64,000 nucleotides of DNA from Anaerolineales bacterium (GTDB lineage: Bacteria; Chloroflexota; Anaerolineae; Anaerolineales; E44-bin32). Positions 32,784 through 44,006 of the stretch are shown piece by piece. The translations under genes and the position numbers were made by a program. How positions within the stretch are numbered: the stretch's first letter is position 1; the number at the start of each line of letters is the position of its first letter. Below the pieces are notes generated by a model. That model had not been told where the DNA came from and did not search any database. It saw only the letters and a program-made list of their open reading frames with translations. The stretch is taken from the NCBI GenBank assembly GCA_029210945.1, contig JARGGH010000007.1, positions 1-64,000 of the forward strand, written 5' to 3'.

Positions 32784-33665
32784 TTATCGGGAGAAGACTT
32801 TACGCGGGTGCCAGAGCGTGCCATCCTCGACAGGTTCAAGAATGGCGACGATATCCCCGTCCGGACCGATCGCGCACGCCAGGTCTGAGCTCACATCCCT
32901 GGCCGGAATTCGATTACCATGCGTTACGCGGGTCAGTTCTTCTCCGCTGACCTTTATTTTGGGGAGTTCGGGCAGCGCTTCCACAGCCGGGCGGATGTAC
33001 TGCTGCCAATCGCCAGCGGCAATCGCCATTTCCAACTGGGTGAGCGGAATACAGTCGTCCAGCGTGAATGGTCCTGCCTTCGTGCGGCGGAGGTTGGCCA
33101 GATGCGCGCCGGTGCTCAACTGCTCCCCGAGGTCATTTGCAATGGACCGGATATAGGTCCCTGCCGAGCACTCGATGTCGAGCGTGAGATCCGGGGGGTT
33201 GTAGTCAATGATACTCAGCTGGTAGATTGTGACCTCGCGCGCATCGAGATCGACCTCTTCGCCAGAGCGCGCCATTTCATAAGCTTTGCGCCCCTTCACT
33301 TTGATCGCGCTGTACGCCGGGGGTACCTGCTCGATGTCACCACGGAATGCGGGAAGCAGATCACGAATGTCTTCCAGACTGGGCGCGGCACCCGTCACGT
33401 GGACGAAATCACCTTCCGCATCGTAGGTCTCCGTGCTGGAACCGAAACGGATGACCGCTTCATAGCGTTTGCTGGCTGTGGAAAGAAATTCGCTCAGTCG
33501 CGTTGCCGAGCCGAGGCAGAGCACAAGCACCCCGGAGGCGCGTGGATCGAGCGTACCTGCATGCCCGACCTTCTTGACGCCTGTCCCGCTGCGCACGACG
33601 CTGACGACTTTGTGCGAGGTTGGACCGATCGGTTTATCGACTGTGATGAGCCCGAAAGCGTTCAT
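32784..33665 (-). CDS. truB: tRNA pseudouridine(55) synthase
   Basis: TruB converts U55 of the tRNA T-loop to pseudouridine. It has 293 residues. The N-terminal KPIGPTSHKVV and the catalytic aspartate in GHAGTLDPRASGVL (about 36-48) are intact. YEAVIRFG and the TYIRSIANDLGE block follow, with a small C-terminal PUA-like part. It sits 2 bp after nrnA and 12 bp before ribF, the usual rbfA-nrnA-truB-ribF order. Confidence 0.97.
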   Translation of the reverse strand: MNAFGLITVDKPIGPTSHKVVSVVRSGTGVKKVGHAGTLDPRASGVLVLCLGSATRLSEFLSTASKRYEAVIRFGSSTETYDAEGDFVHVTGAAPSLEDIRDLLPAFRGDIEQVPPAYSAIKVKGRKAYEMARSGEEVDLDAREVTIYQLSIIDYNPPDLTLDIECSAGTYIRSIANDLGEQLSTGAHLANLRRTKAGPFTLDDCIPLTQLEMAIAAGDWQQYIRPAVEALPELPKIKVSGEELTRVTHGNRIPARDVSSDLACAIGPDGDIVAILEPVEDGTLWHPRKVFSR

Positions 33666-33666
33666 G

Positions 33667-34638
33667 CTATGCCTCCTGCGGAATGAACAGCGCTTCCGTT
33701 GCGGTGAGCACCCGCGCCTGAACTTCTTCTAAGGTCCCCTCGATCGTCGCCCCGGCGGCCTGTTTGTGGCCACCGCCTCCAAATGATAATGCGATTTCTG
33801 AGACGTCGTGTTCGGGTGTTGATCGCCAGCTCACTTTGACCGTCGAGTCCGATTGCTCGACGAACACCAGCGCGACCTGCGCGCCTCTAATGCTTGAGAG
33901 GATGTTCACCAGATCGGCATCGTCCGATCCCGGATATCCAACCTCCCCGCGATCTTCAATCGTCAGGCTGGTCCAAACAATGCCGTTTGATCGCTGCATG
34001 CGGTGCAAACCCATCCCCCAATACCGTACGCTGACGAAACTCCGCTCGCTTAGGACCTTTTCATAGAGGTCCGCAAGCGAAGCTCCCCGGCGCATCAACC
34101 CGGCAGCCAACTCCAACACCTCCGGAGTGACGTTGCGGGTCCTGAATCCAATCGTGTCTGTGACGAGTCCCACGAGCAGATTGGTTGCAATCTGAGCATC
34201 GACCGGGATCTTCAGCGCTGGAAAGAGATTGAAGAGAATCTGGGTGGTTGAGGCGGCCTGATCATCAACAAAATTGTGTCTTGCAAATCTGGTGTTCGTG
34301 GGGTGGTGATCCACATTTACATCGATCGTGGCCGGGACCTGCTCGGTCGGGAAGCCAGAGCGGTCAGCGTCGGCGCAATCGACAAAAACCCACAAATCAG
34401 CGTTCCCGGGAAGCACATCGCTCACGAGTTCAGCCCCCGGCAGAAACGCGAAGCGGCCAGGCAGGCCATCGATCAGGTGGGCGGAAACACGTTTGCCTGC
34501 TTGCTCCATCGCGACCGCGACGGCAAGCAGCGAGCCAATCGCGTCGCCGTCAGGACGTTGGTGGCTGACCACGGCGATGGATTGGGCCCCCTCGATCTGC
34601 TGCTGAACGGAGTCCAGCTCAGTCTGGGTCCAGGTCAA
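33667..34638 (-). CDS. nrnA: DHH-family bifunctional oligoribonuclease/PAP phosphatase
   Basis: NrnA degrades short RNA oligonucleotides and 3'-phosphoadenosine 5'-phosphate. The start at TTG 34638, with GAGG 9 nt upstream, gives 323 residues, near the family length, and overlaps rbfA by 20 nt. The DHH metal-binding motifs are visible: HQRPDGDAIGS, FVDCADADR and DVNVDHHPTN. The DHHA1 substrate motif GGGGHKQAAGA is near the C-terminus. The gene position between rbfA and truB is classical for NrnA. Confidence 0.92.
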   Translation of the reverse strand: MTWTQTELDSVQQQIEGAQSIAVVSHQRPDGDAIGSLLAVAVAMEQAGKRVSAHLIDGLPGRFAFLPGAELVSDVLPGNADLWVFVDCADADRSGFPTEQVPATIDVNVDHHPTNTRFARHNFVDDQAASTTQILFNLFPALKIPVDAQIATNLLVGLVTDTIGFRTRNVTPEVLELAAGLMRRGASLADLYEKVLSERSFVSVRYWGMGLHRMQRSNGIVWTSLTIEDRGEVGYPGSDDADLVNILSSIRGAQVALVFVEQSDSTVKVSWRSTPEHDVSEIALSFGGGGHKQAAGATIEGTLEEVQARVLTATEALFIPQEA

Positions 34639-35005
34639 CCTGAGGATCCTCTTTCTTTCCCGATTTGATCTGATCGAGCAGCTCTTCGATACGCTCAGCG
34701 TGCTGGTAAGTAGCATCCCAGCGAAAGCGGAGGTCAGGGAAACTGCGCAGTTGGATGCGTTCCGCCAGCGCGCTGCGCAGGAAGCCACGGGCGCGCTTGA
34801 GCGCGGCGAGCACTTCGTCCCTGCGTTCCTTCTCATCCTCCAGGGCGCTGACGAATATCGTGGCGTATGCCAGTTCACGGTCAACATCCACCCCCGTGAC
34901 CGTGACCATCGTCAGACGCGGATCGTCAACTTCCTTCTGCAGGATCGTCGCCAGTTCCTCTTGTATTCGATCGCCGATGCGGCGGGCACGTTCTTTAGTC
35001 GTCAT
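34619..35005 (-). CDS. rbfA: 30S ribosome-binding factor A
   Basis: RbfA assists late maturation of the 30S subunit and cold adaptation. It has 128 residues with the single KH-like fold. Typical segments are RRIGDRIQEELATILQKEVDDPRL at the N-terminus, the DRELAYATIFVSAL strand and the RSALAERIQLRSFPDLRFRWDAT region. It follows infB by 9 bp, in the standard order. Confidence 0.95.
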   Translation of the reverse strand: MTTKERARRIGDRIQEELATILQKEVDDPRLTMVTVTGVDVDRELAYATIFVSALEDEKERRDEVLAALKRARGFLRSALAERIQLRSFPDLRFRWDATYQHAERIEELLDQIKSGKKEDPQVDLDPD

Positions 35006-35014
35006 CGTTCAGGC

Positions 35015-36808
35015 TCAGATCACCGGTACGGTTTCTTCGGTGAAGCATTCGATGATGTCACCCTCTTCAAAATCGTCGAAACCGCGCAAACCGATGCCGC
35101 ATTCGAACCCTTCGCGGATCTCGCGCACGTCCTCTTTCTCATGCTTGAGCGAAGCGACGGGGCCTTCGAAAATGATCTCGCCATCCCGGATCACCTGGGC
35201 GTCCGCATTCCGCCGCAGCTCACCTTCCGTGACGATGCAGCCGGCGATATTACCCACACGCGGGATGCGGAAGACCGCCCGCACGGAGGCTTTGCCAAGC
35301 GATACTTTCCGGATTTCGGGTTCGAGCATGCCTTTGAGCGCCTTCTCGATATCTTCGGTCAGCCGGTAGATGATGTCGTAGACACGGATGTCGACGCCCT
35401 CCGCGTCAGCGGTCATCTTGGCGCCCTGCTCCGCCGCGACGTTAAAGCCAATCACGATACCGCCTGAAGCGGCTGCCAGCATCACATCGTCTTTGCTGAT
35501 GTTGCCGGTGCCGGAATGCAGGATGTTCACCTTGATCTCCCCGGCGCTCAATTTCTCAAGCGAGGAGGTGATCGGTTCAAGCGAGCCCTGTACATCGGCT
35601 TTCACGACCAGGCGCAGCTCCTGGACCTCGCCGGCCTGAAACGCTTCGAAGATCTGTTCCAGTGTCTGTGCTGCTACCGGTTTGCGGCTGGCCGAGACGG
35701 CTTCCTCGGCGCGCTCCTCGGCGATATCGCGCGCTTCTCGATCGCTTTCCACAACCGTGAAGAGCTCGCCCGCTCTGGGTACGCTGGAGAGTCCCAGAAC
35801 AGAGACCGGCATGGAGGGCGTCGCCTCTTCGACGGCGTTGCCCTGGAAATCGAACATCGCCCGCACATTGCCGTGAGCGGTGCCCACCAGCAGCGTATCA
35901 CCCAACTCGAGCGTCCCGTTCTGGACGAGCAGCGCTGCTACCACGCCGCGCGAACGGTCCAACTCCCCTTCGATGACCGTTCCAAGCACGCGACCTTTCG
36001 GATTGGCTTTAATCTCCGTCGAGTCAGCCACCAGCGTGATCGCCTCGAGCAGATCATCAAGTCCTTCCTGTTCCTTCGCGGACACTGGCACGACCATCGT
36101 GTCGCCTTCCCACTCATCGGGGATCAAGCCGGCGTCGGCCAGTTCCTGTTTGACCTTATCGGGATTGGCGCTGGGACGGTCCATCTTGTTCATCGCCACG
36201 AGCACCGGCACCTGGGCCGCTTTGATGTGCGCGATCGCTTCGCGCGTCTGGGGCATGACGCCGTCATCCGCAGCGACGACCAGCACGGCGATATCCGCAC
36301 CCTGCGCGCCGCGCGCCCGCATGGCGGTGAATGCGGCGTGCCCGGGTGTGTCCAGAAATGTGATTTTTCGACCGTTGTGTTCCACCTGGTAGGCGGAAAT
36401 GTGCTGCGTGATGCCGCCGGCTTCCCCGCCAGCGACATTGGTCGCACGGATGGCGTCGAGCAGCGTGGTCTTGCCGTGATCGACATGTCCGAGGACCGTG
36501 ACGACCGGTGGGCGGTCGACGAGAGCTTCCGGATCCTCATCCGCAATCAGCTGACGCCAGCGGGGAAGTTCCTTCGCCTCTTTTTCCAGATCCGATTCCG
36601 GCGGCGCGCTCGGCTTCGCTTCGTAACCGAACTCACCGATGATGATCGCAGCCGTGTCGTAATCGATCTGCTGATTGATGTTCGCCATGACCCCATTCGC
36701 CATCAACTGCTTAATGATGTCGATGGGGCTGATGTCGATCATCGTCGCCAGATCACGGATCGTTACCGTGGTTGGGATTTCGATAGTCTTGTGGCCATTA
36801 TCACTCAT
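35015..36808 (-). CDS. infB: Translation initiation factor IF-2 (short form)
   Basis: IF-2 brings initiator tRNA to the ribosome. At 597 residues it lacks the long charged N-terminal region found in E. coli (890). It has only a short IF2-N module (about 10-65), then the GTPase domain with G1 GHVDHGKTTLLDAIR, G3 DTPGHAAF and G4 NKMDRPS, followed by domains II, III and the fMet-tRNA-binding C-terminal domain (RDGEIIFEGPVASLKHEKEDVREIREGFECGIGL). It lies in the nusA operon, separated from rnpM by 121 bp in which no YlxQ gene is present. Confidence 0.97.
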   Translation of the reverse strand: MSDNGHKTIEIPTTVTIRDLATMIDISPIDIIKQLMANGVMANINQQIDYDTAAIIIGEFGYEAKPSAPPESDLEKEAKELPRWRQLIADEDPEALVDRPPVVTVLGHVDHGKTTLLDAIRATNVAGGEAGGITQHISAYQVEHNGRKITFLDTPGHAAFTAMRARGAQGADIAVLVVAADDGVMPQTREAIAHIKAAQVPVLVAMNKMDRPSANPDKVKQELADAGLIPDEWEGDTMVVPVSAKEQEGLDDLLEAITLVADSTEIKANPKGRVLGTVIEGELDRSRGVVAALLVQNGTLELGDTLLVGTAHGNVRAMFDFQGNAVEEATPSMPVSVLGLSSVPRAGELFTVVESDREARDIAEERAEEAVSASRKPVAAQTLEQIFEAFQAGEVQELRLVVKADVQGSLEPITSSLEKLSAGEIKVNILHSGTGNISKDDVMLAAASGGIVIGFNVAAEQGAKMTADAEGVDIRVYDIIYRLTEDIEKALKGMLEPEIRKVSLGKASVRAVFRIPRVGNIAGCIVTEGELRRNADAQVIRDGEIIFEGPVASLKHEKEDVREIREGFECGIGLRGFDDFEEGDIIECFTEETVPVI

Positions 36809-36929
36809 GTAGCACCTCCGGATCGAGCTAGCCGGCCGCGCCGAGCGATCGGGCCGGGGATGTTGTTATGGGGGGACGCGTTGTCCAGACTTGACCTGCT
36901 CGGCGTCTTTTACGACGAGGCCTACCGTC

Positions 36930-37226
36930 TCAGCCATTCTGCTCGTCGAAAATGTTTTTCATCACCTGTTCCAGTTTTTTTTGTTCTTTCTCACTCATTT
37001 TAACTTTCAGCGCGCCTTCCAGAGAGCCCTTCATCGCCGCCGCCCAGCAATCCTGGTCCGCATGAATGTATGCACCGCGTCCCGGTGCTTTTCCAGAGCG
37101 GTCGATTGCGACGCCTTCCGGACCACGCACGATACGTATCAACGTGCGCTTACCCTGAACTTCACGGCAGCCAACGCAGGTGCGCTGAGGAATATGCCGT
37201 CCACGGCATTTCGGTTTCGGGCTCAT
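36930..37226 (-). CDS. rnpM: YlxR/RnpM family nucleic-acid-binding protein
   Basis: A 98-residue protein of the YlxR family, between nusA and infB as in most bacteria. The family signature PQRTCVGCREVQGKRTLIRIVRGPEG is followed by GRGAYIHADQDCWAAAMK, matching the RGAYvC block. YlxR of Bacillus subtilis was renamed RnpM because it binds and modulates RNase P; other work links it to transcription. A C-terminal basic helix rich in K and E extends beyond the core. Confidence 0.92.
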   Translation of the reverse strand: MSPKPKCRGRHIPQRTCVGCREVQGKRTLIRIVRGPEGVAIDRSGKAPGRGAYIHADQDCWAAAMKGSLEGALKVKMSEKEQKKLEQVMKNIFDEQNG

Positions 37227-37263
37227 CTAGATTGAATCATACCCGCGCATGCTTAAAGACAGT

Positions 37264-39231
<1,968 letters not shown>

Positions 39232-39272
39232 CGCTCATACTTCCTTGGCAATAAATTATCCATTTATATGCA

Positions 39273-39297
39273 GAAAAGTGGGGGTTGCCCACTTTTC
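39273..39297 (-). promoter_or_regulatory. Hairpin in the nusA leader (attenuator-like)
   Basis: A 10-bp perfect stem GAAAAGTGGG/CCCACTTTTC with a 5-nt loop lies about 40 bp upstream of nusA. On the minus strand it ends in TTTTC, so it could act as a terminator in the leader. Feedback control by NusA would fit but is inferred. Confidence 0.45.
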
Positions 39298-39443
39298 CCG
39301 ACCGACTCTATCTCAGAAACGTGCAATCAGATTCTAGCACATGGGGGGTGTGGGAGCAAGGTTAATCTGGAAACACGGATTGGGGATCAGGGACCGGGAG
39401 TCCGAGAGCATCGGTCTATTCCCGAGTGCCTGATCGCCACAAT

Positions 39444-39587
39444 TGTCATTCCGAGCGAAGCGAGGAATCCCCCGCCGGATGCTCACATCAAAACGATTAC
39501 TGGCCTTCATGATCATCATGAGCCCAGCTACATTCATTTGATCGCTTCCTCCTGGGGGATTTCTCGGCCTGCGGCCTCGAAATGACA
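39444..39587. repeat. Second copy of the TGTCATTCCGAG-ended element
   Basis: TGTCATTCCGAG opens and CCTCGAAATGACA closes a 144-bp segment. Its interior also has inverted parts (GAGGAATCCCCC near the left, GGGGGATTTCTC near the right). Ends match the 90-bp unit at 21352-21441. Confidence 0.65.
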
Positions 39588-39653
39588 GAGGGGAAAGGGG
39601 CCTTTCGTGGTCGGGCGGCGAGAATCAACAGACTCAGGTTGCGATCAATCAGA

Positions 39654-39690
39654 TTCCCCTCTCCCCATTGCGAGAGGGTCAGGGTGAGGG
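39654..39690. repeat. CCCTCTCCCC ... GAGAGGGTCAGGGTGAGGG unit
   Basis: A short inverted repeat, CCCTCTCCCC with GAGAGGG around ATTGC, followed by TCAGGGTGAGGG. This word is a widespread extragenic repeat in many unrelated bacterial genomes. Confidence 0.55.
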
Positions 39691-39837
39691 ATTTTCAATT
39701 GATTGTCATTTGGTTTCAGTTGACAGTTGCAGGAAACAGGCATCAGGGATCCGGGATCATGACCCCGGAATCAAAAAGCACCCGGTTTCTCCTGGGTGCC
39801 ATGGTGACCGAGTGCCTGGCTGCCTAGTCCCTGATCC

Positions 39838-41064
39838 CTATTTCCGCGTCAACGACTTCCACACGTCAATCTTGCTCTGCGAACGCTCGACGCGCTTGAG
39901 CAGCGTCTTGGCTGAGGGCTTTGCCCACGACGGTGCCGGGACATCGTAATCGAAATCCGGCAGCGTCACGCGCTCGATCTCCCGCCCGAGCAGGTACTCG
40001 ATGCCCGAGATCAGCGGTTCGTCCTCCGGCGTGACGAACGTCCAGGCGACGCCATCCTTATCCAGGCGTGCCGTGCGGCCGATGCGGTGAACGTAGTTCT
40101 CCGCCTCATCCGGCACATCGTAATTGACCACGTGCGTGATATCGCTGATATCCAGCCCGCGCGCCGCCACGTTCGTCGCCACGAGGATGCGGGCGTTGCC
40201 TTTACGGAATCGTTCCAGTGAGCTCATGCGCTTTTTCTGGTGGAAATCGCCGTGGATCACCGCCACAGACATGCTCTCCTCGCGCAGTTTGCGGGTGACG
40301 ACGTCGGCTTCCGCCTTGGTGCGCGTGAAGACCAGCGCGCTCTCCACATTCTCGCGTTTGAGCAGCTCGATGAGCAACTCCTCCTTGAGGTGTTTGGGCA
40401 CCGGGAAGATCTGCTGGTTGATCGCTGAGGGGGGAACGGCTGTGTCGATCTCGACCCGCAGCGGATTTTTCAGGTACTTGTAGGTCAGCGAGACGATCGG
40501 CTGCGGCATCGTCGCCGAGAAGAGCATCGTCTGGCGTTTCTCGGGCATGCGCTGCACGATCTCGTCGATGTCAGGGATGAAGCCCATGTCGAGCATGCGG
40601 TCGGCTTCGTCGAGCACAAAGATCTCGAGGTCCTTGAAAGAAACGTTGCCGCGCCGCATCTGGTCGAGCAGGCGTCCCGGCGTGGCGACGATCAGGTCGA
40701 CGCCGCGCCGCAGGTCGTTCGATTGAGTGCGAATCGAGGTGCCGCCGTAGACCGCCAGCACCCGCAGGTGTGTGTGTTTAGAAAGTTCTTCGGCTTCCTC
40801 CGCGATCTGCACCGCCAGCTCGCGCGTCGGCGCCAGCACGACCATGCGTGGGTTCTTGGGCGCTTTTCCTTTGAGCATATGTTTCAGTGAGGGCAGCAGG
40901 AAGGCGACCGTCTTGCCCGTGCCGGTCTGGGCGGTGCCGAGCACATCGCGGCCTTCCATTGCGGCCGGGATAGTCTGCTCCTGCACCTGGGTCGGTTTTT
41001 GAAAGCCCTTCTCGCGCACGGCGCGCAGCAGGGGTTCGCTCAGATCAAAATCTTGAAACTGCAT
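39838..41064 (-). CDS. DEAD-box ATP-dependent RNA helicase
   Basis: A 408-residue RhlE/CshA-type helicase. Motifs in order: Q motif (FQKPTQVQEQTIP), I (AQTGTGKT), Ia (PTRELAVQ), Ib (TPGRLLD), II (DEAD), III (SAT), IV (ALVFTRTK), V (ARGLDI) and VI (HRIGRTAR). It has almost no C-terminal extension, so it is a minimal core helicase likely used in RNA unwinding during ribosome assembly or mRNA decay. A terminator-like stem lies in its leader (41105-41129), a position where some cold-induced helicase genes are regulated. Confidence 0.95.
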   Translation of the reverse strand: MQFQDFDLSEPLLRAVREKGFQKPTQVQEQTIPAAMEGRDVLGTAQTGTGKTVAFLLPSLKHMLKGKAPKNPRMVVLAPTRELAVQIAEEAEELSKHTHLRVLAVYGGTSIRTQSNDLRRGVDLIVATPGRLLDQMRRGNVSFKDLEIFVLDEADRMLDMGFIPDIDEIVQRMPEKRQTMLFSATMPQPIVSLTYKYLKNPLRVEIDTAVPPSAINQQIFPVPKHLKEELLIELLKRENVESALVFTRTKAEADVVTRKLREESMSVAVIHGDFHQKKRMSSLERFRKGNARILVATNVAARGLDISDITHVVNYDVPDEAENYVHRIGRTARLDKDGVAWTFVTPEDEPLISGIEYLLGREIERVTLPDFDYDVPAPSWAKPSAKTLLKRVERSQSKIDVWKSLTRK

Positions 41065-41104
41065 CTTTCTCTCTAGAATTCCTTCTCCGGCCTGATGTAC
41101 GAAA

Positions 41105-41129
41105 GAACCGCCCCCCTTTGGAGCGGTTC
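41105..41129 (-). promoter_or_regulatory. Terminator-like stem in the helicase gene leader
   Basis: Stem GAACCGC/GCGGTTC, extended inward by further G-C pairs around a small loop, is followed by TTTC on the minus strand, about 40 bp upstream of the ATG. Confidence 0.4.
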
Positions 41130-41263
41130 GTAAGCCGGTCCATTAACTTATGTATAGTTTACCGCGAGGTGGGTGGAAGCGTCAAACATGTGACTTCTGT
41201 CGGAAGGATGTCACAAACCAACCAAAATCTCCCCAAATCTCCTCACCAAAAATCGCGTTCTAT

Positions 41264-41292
41264 TTGACGCCGCCGTGCCGCTCACTTATTAT
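41264..41292 (+). promoter_or_regulatory. Promoter of gyrA
   Basis: TTGACG (41264-41269) and TATTAT (41287-41292) with a 17-bp spacer lie 33 bp upstream of the gyrA ATG. Confidence 0.65.
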
Positions 41293-41325
41293 ACGGCCGC
41301 GTCAGTTCCCCTCACGAGGTGACAA

Positions 41326-43956
41326 ATGGAAGTTGGTTTGGTCAAGCAGATCGACATCGACGACGAGATGCAGCAGTCCTATCTCGATTACGCCATGAGC
41401 GTGATCGTCTCGCGCGCCCTGCCCGACGCGCGCGATGGCTTCAAGCCGGTGCACCGCCGCATCCTCTACGCCATGCACGCCATGGGCATGCGCCCCGATG
41501 CGCCCTACCGCAAGTCGGCGCGCATCGTCGGCGAGGTGCTCGGCAAATACCACCCCCACGGCGATATGGCGGTCTACGACGCCATGGTGCGCATGGCGCA
41601 GTCATTTTCGATGCGCTATGAATTAATTGAAGGTCAGGGCAACTTCGGCTCAATCGACGGGGACCCGCCGGCAGCGATGCGCTACACCGAAGCCCGCCTC
41701 GACCCGCTCTCGATGGAGATCATGACCGACCTGGGCAAGGAGACTGTGCCCTTCGTCGAGAACTTCGACGGCTCGCTGCGCGAACCGATCGTGCTGCCCT
41801 CCAGCGTTCCCAACCTGCTCGTCAACGGCGCCTACGGCATCGCCGTCGGTATGTCGACCTCGATCCCGCCGCACAACATGGGCGAGATCTGTGACGCGCT
41901 GATTCACATGCTCGAGAACTGGTCCAAACTCGATGATGTCACCGTCGAGGAGCTGATGAATTTCATCCCGGGCCCCGACTTCCCCACCGGCGGCATCATC
42001 CTGCAGGACAAGGAGCGCGGGCGCACGCTCGCCTCGGCGTACGGCCGCGGTCGCGGCAAAATCACGCTGCAGGCGCGCGCCCATATCGAGGATGCAGGCC
42101 GCGGTCGCACGCGCGTGATCATCACCGAACTGCCCTACCAGACGAACAAATCCAATCTGATCGAACGCATCGCCAGCCTGGCGCGCGATGGCGGCCTCGA
42201 GGGGCTGACCGACCTGCGCGACGAATCCGATCGCGAGGGCCTGCGCATCGTGCTCGAAATCTCCAAGGCCGGCGACCCGGAGAAGATCCTTGTGACGCTG
42301 TACAAACGCACGCCAATGCGCGGCACCTTCAGCATCATCATGCTGGCACTCGTCGACGGCGAACCGCGCATGCTCGGGCTTAAACAGGCCCTGAAAGTCT
42401 TCCTCGAGCATCGCCTGGAGGTCGTCAAGAGGCGCACTGAGTACGATCTGAAACGTGCAAAAGAACGTGAGCACATCCTCGCCGGTCTGAAGATCGCCCT
42501 CGACAACCTCGATGAGGTGATCAACCTGATCCGCAAAGCGCAGGACGCCGAACAGGCCCACCAACGCCTCCAGAAACAGCTCAAGTTGAGCGAGATCCAG
42601 GCGCAGGCGATCCTCGACATGCCTCTGAAGCGCCTCTCGAGTCTGGAACGCAAGAAGATCGTCGAGGAGCATAAGGAGATCCTGAAAAGCATCAAGGAAC
42701 TCGAATCACTCCTGCGATCTCCGAAGAGGATGCGCGCTGCAATTTCGGATGAGTTGGCCGCATTGAAGGACACCTACGGGGACCGCCGCCGCACGCTGAT
42801 CGTCGACGAGAGCGACATGCAAAAGTCGACCGTGCTGACCGCCTCCGACCTCGCACCCGAAAAAGAGACCTGGGTGGTGATCAGCGATGACGGCAAAGTA
42901 TCCCGCACCACGACGATGCGTCTGCCGGCGCTTTCCGGCCGCGATGCACCGACGCTTGTGGTCGGCGCCAACACCCGCGACGTGCTTTACCTGTTCGACA
43001 AACGCGGCAACGGCGCTGCGATCCCGGTACACACCATCCCGGAAACCGATGAGGCCTACCAGGGCAAACAACTGAGCGCCATCTCACCTTTTAACGCCAG
43101 CACTGAGCTGGTTTCGGCCGTCTCGCTGCCCTCCGGGGTTGGCCGCTTGCCGGCAGACCAGGCCTACGTCGTCTTCGGCACACGCGCAGCGATGGTCAAA
43201 AAGACCGATGTGCGTGATTTCCCGGGCCCCTCCACACGCAGTTTCGAAGCGGTGCGCATCAACGATGGCGATGAACTGGGTTGGGCGGAGGTGACCTTCG
43301 GCAAGGACGACCTGATCATGGTGAGCAGCGCCGGCCAGGCAATCCGTTTCTCCGAAGAGGACGTTCGCCCGATGGGATTGGCCGCCGCCGGAGTGATCGG
43401 GATGAAGATCGGCAGTAAGGACAAAATCGTGGGCATGGGTATCGTCCGACCCGATCAGGAGCTGCTCATCGTCACGGATGATGGTCAGGCCAAGCGCAGC
43501 AAGCTCAAGGAATTCCCGCAGCAGGGTCGCAACGGCAAGGGTGTCATCGCCTGGAAGTCGGGCGACTTCGAGAAACTTGCCGGAGCGGCGGTCGGCGAGG
43601 AGAAAGACCGCGCCATCGTGCGCTTCGGGCGCCGACAGCCGCGCTCGCTGCGCTTCGGCGACGCGCCGCGCCGCGCCCGCGCCTCCGTCGGGAAGGCGAT
43701 GTTCGACATGGGTGAGAGCAACGAGATCACACGCATCGACCCGGCGCTGCCGCGCCCGTCGTACCGCGATCTACCCGCACCCTCTGCCAGGCCAGAAAAG
43801 AAGAAAGAAACAACGAAGAAATCCGCTCCCAAGAAAAAACCAGCGGCCAAAAAGAAATCAGCGGCGAAGAAGTCAACGACTAAGAAGAAAACATCGACGA
43901 AGAAGAAAGCATCGCGGAAGAAATCGACAGGAAAGAAGTCGTCTTCGAAGAAATGA
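41326..43956 (+). CDS. gyrA: DNA gyrase subunit A with lysine-rich C-terminal tail
   Basis: Breakage-reunion subunit of gyrase. The catalytic tyrosine is Y120 ([10 protein letters not shown]), the counterpart of E. coli Y122. The quinolone region reads [10 protein letters not shown], so Met81 replaces the usual serine (E. coli S83), while the aspartate equivalent to D87 is kept (D85). The C-terminal beta-pinwheel (about 500-805) has a degenerate GyrA box (QQGRNGKG in place of QRRGGKG). The last 52 residues are a histone H1-like tail with 25 lysines among A, S, T and P. A GAGGTGA site precedes the ATG at 41326. The degenerate box leaves ParC-type activity possible, but no gyrB or parE adjoins it to decide. 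Confidence 0.93.
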   Translation: MEVGLVKQIDIDDEMQQSYLDYAMSVIVSRALPDARDGFKPVHRRILYAMHAMGMRPDAPYRKSARIVGEVLGKYHPHGDMAVYDAMVRMAQSFSMRYELIEGQGNFGSIDGDPPAAMRYTEARLDPLSMEIMTDLGKETVPFVENFDGSLREPIVLPSSVPNLLVNGAYGIAVGMSTSIPPHNMGEICDALIHMLENWSKLDDVTVEELMNFIPGPDFPTGGIILQDKERGRTLASAYGRGRGKITLQARAHIEDAGRGRTRVIITELPYQTNKSNLIERIASLARDGGLEGLTDLRDESDREGLRIVLEISKAGDPEKILVTLYKRTPMRGTFSIIMLALVDGEPRMLGLKQALKVFLEHRLEVVKRRTEYDLKRAKEREHILAGLKIALDNLDEVINLIRKAQDAEQAHQRLQKQLKLSEIQAQAILDMPLKRLSSLERKKIVEEHKEILKSIKELESLLRSPKRMRAAISDELAALKDTYGDRRRTLIVDESDMQKSTVLTASDLAPEKETWVVISDDGKVSRTTTMRLPALSGRDAPTLVVGANTRDVLYLFDKRGNGAAIPVHTIPETDEAYQGKQLSAISPFNASTELVSAVSLPSGVGRLPADQAYVVFGTRAAMVKKTDVRDFPGPSTRSFEAVRINDGDELGWAEVTFGKDDLIMVSSAGQAIRFSEEDVRPMGLAAAGVIGMKIGSKDKIVGMGIVRPDQELLIVTDDGQAKRSKLKEFPQQGRNGKGVIAWKSGDFEKLAGAAVGEEKDRAIVRFGRRQPRSLRFGDAPRRARASVGKAMFDMGESNEITRIDPALPRPSYRDLPAPSARPEKKKETTKKSAPKKKPAAKKKSAAKKSTTKKKTSTKKKASRKKSTGKKSSSKK

Positions 43957-44006
43957 GGTAAGGCACTCTGGCACCCGGGCACCCAGACACCCAGGCTCCC
44001 TGATCC

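Larger units (their letters stand above)
39298..39837. other. Gene-free, repeat-rich spacer between nusA and the helicase gene
   Basis: No gene is supported. The stretch holds degenerate GGGATCAGGG words (39370-39430 and 39728-39837), a 144-bp element with inverted ends, a CCTCTCCC/GAGAGGG unit and the inverse copy of the 15-mer also found at 21282. Confidence 0.6.

Noticed and set aside
34639..34887. N-terminal extension of NrnA to 406 residues
   Set aside because: It overlaps rbfA in another frame and has no DHH-family resemblance; TTG 34638 has a suitable ribosome-binding site.
41650..42672. Minus-strand frame of 340 codons within gyrA
   Set aside because: Antisense shadow in a high-GC gene. 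No domain or ribosome-binding site.
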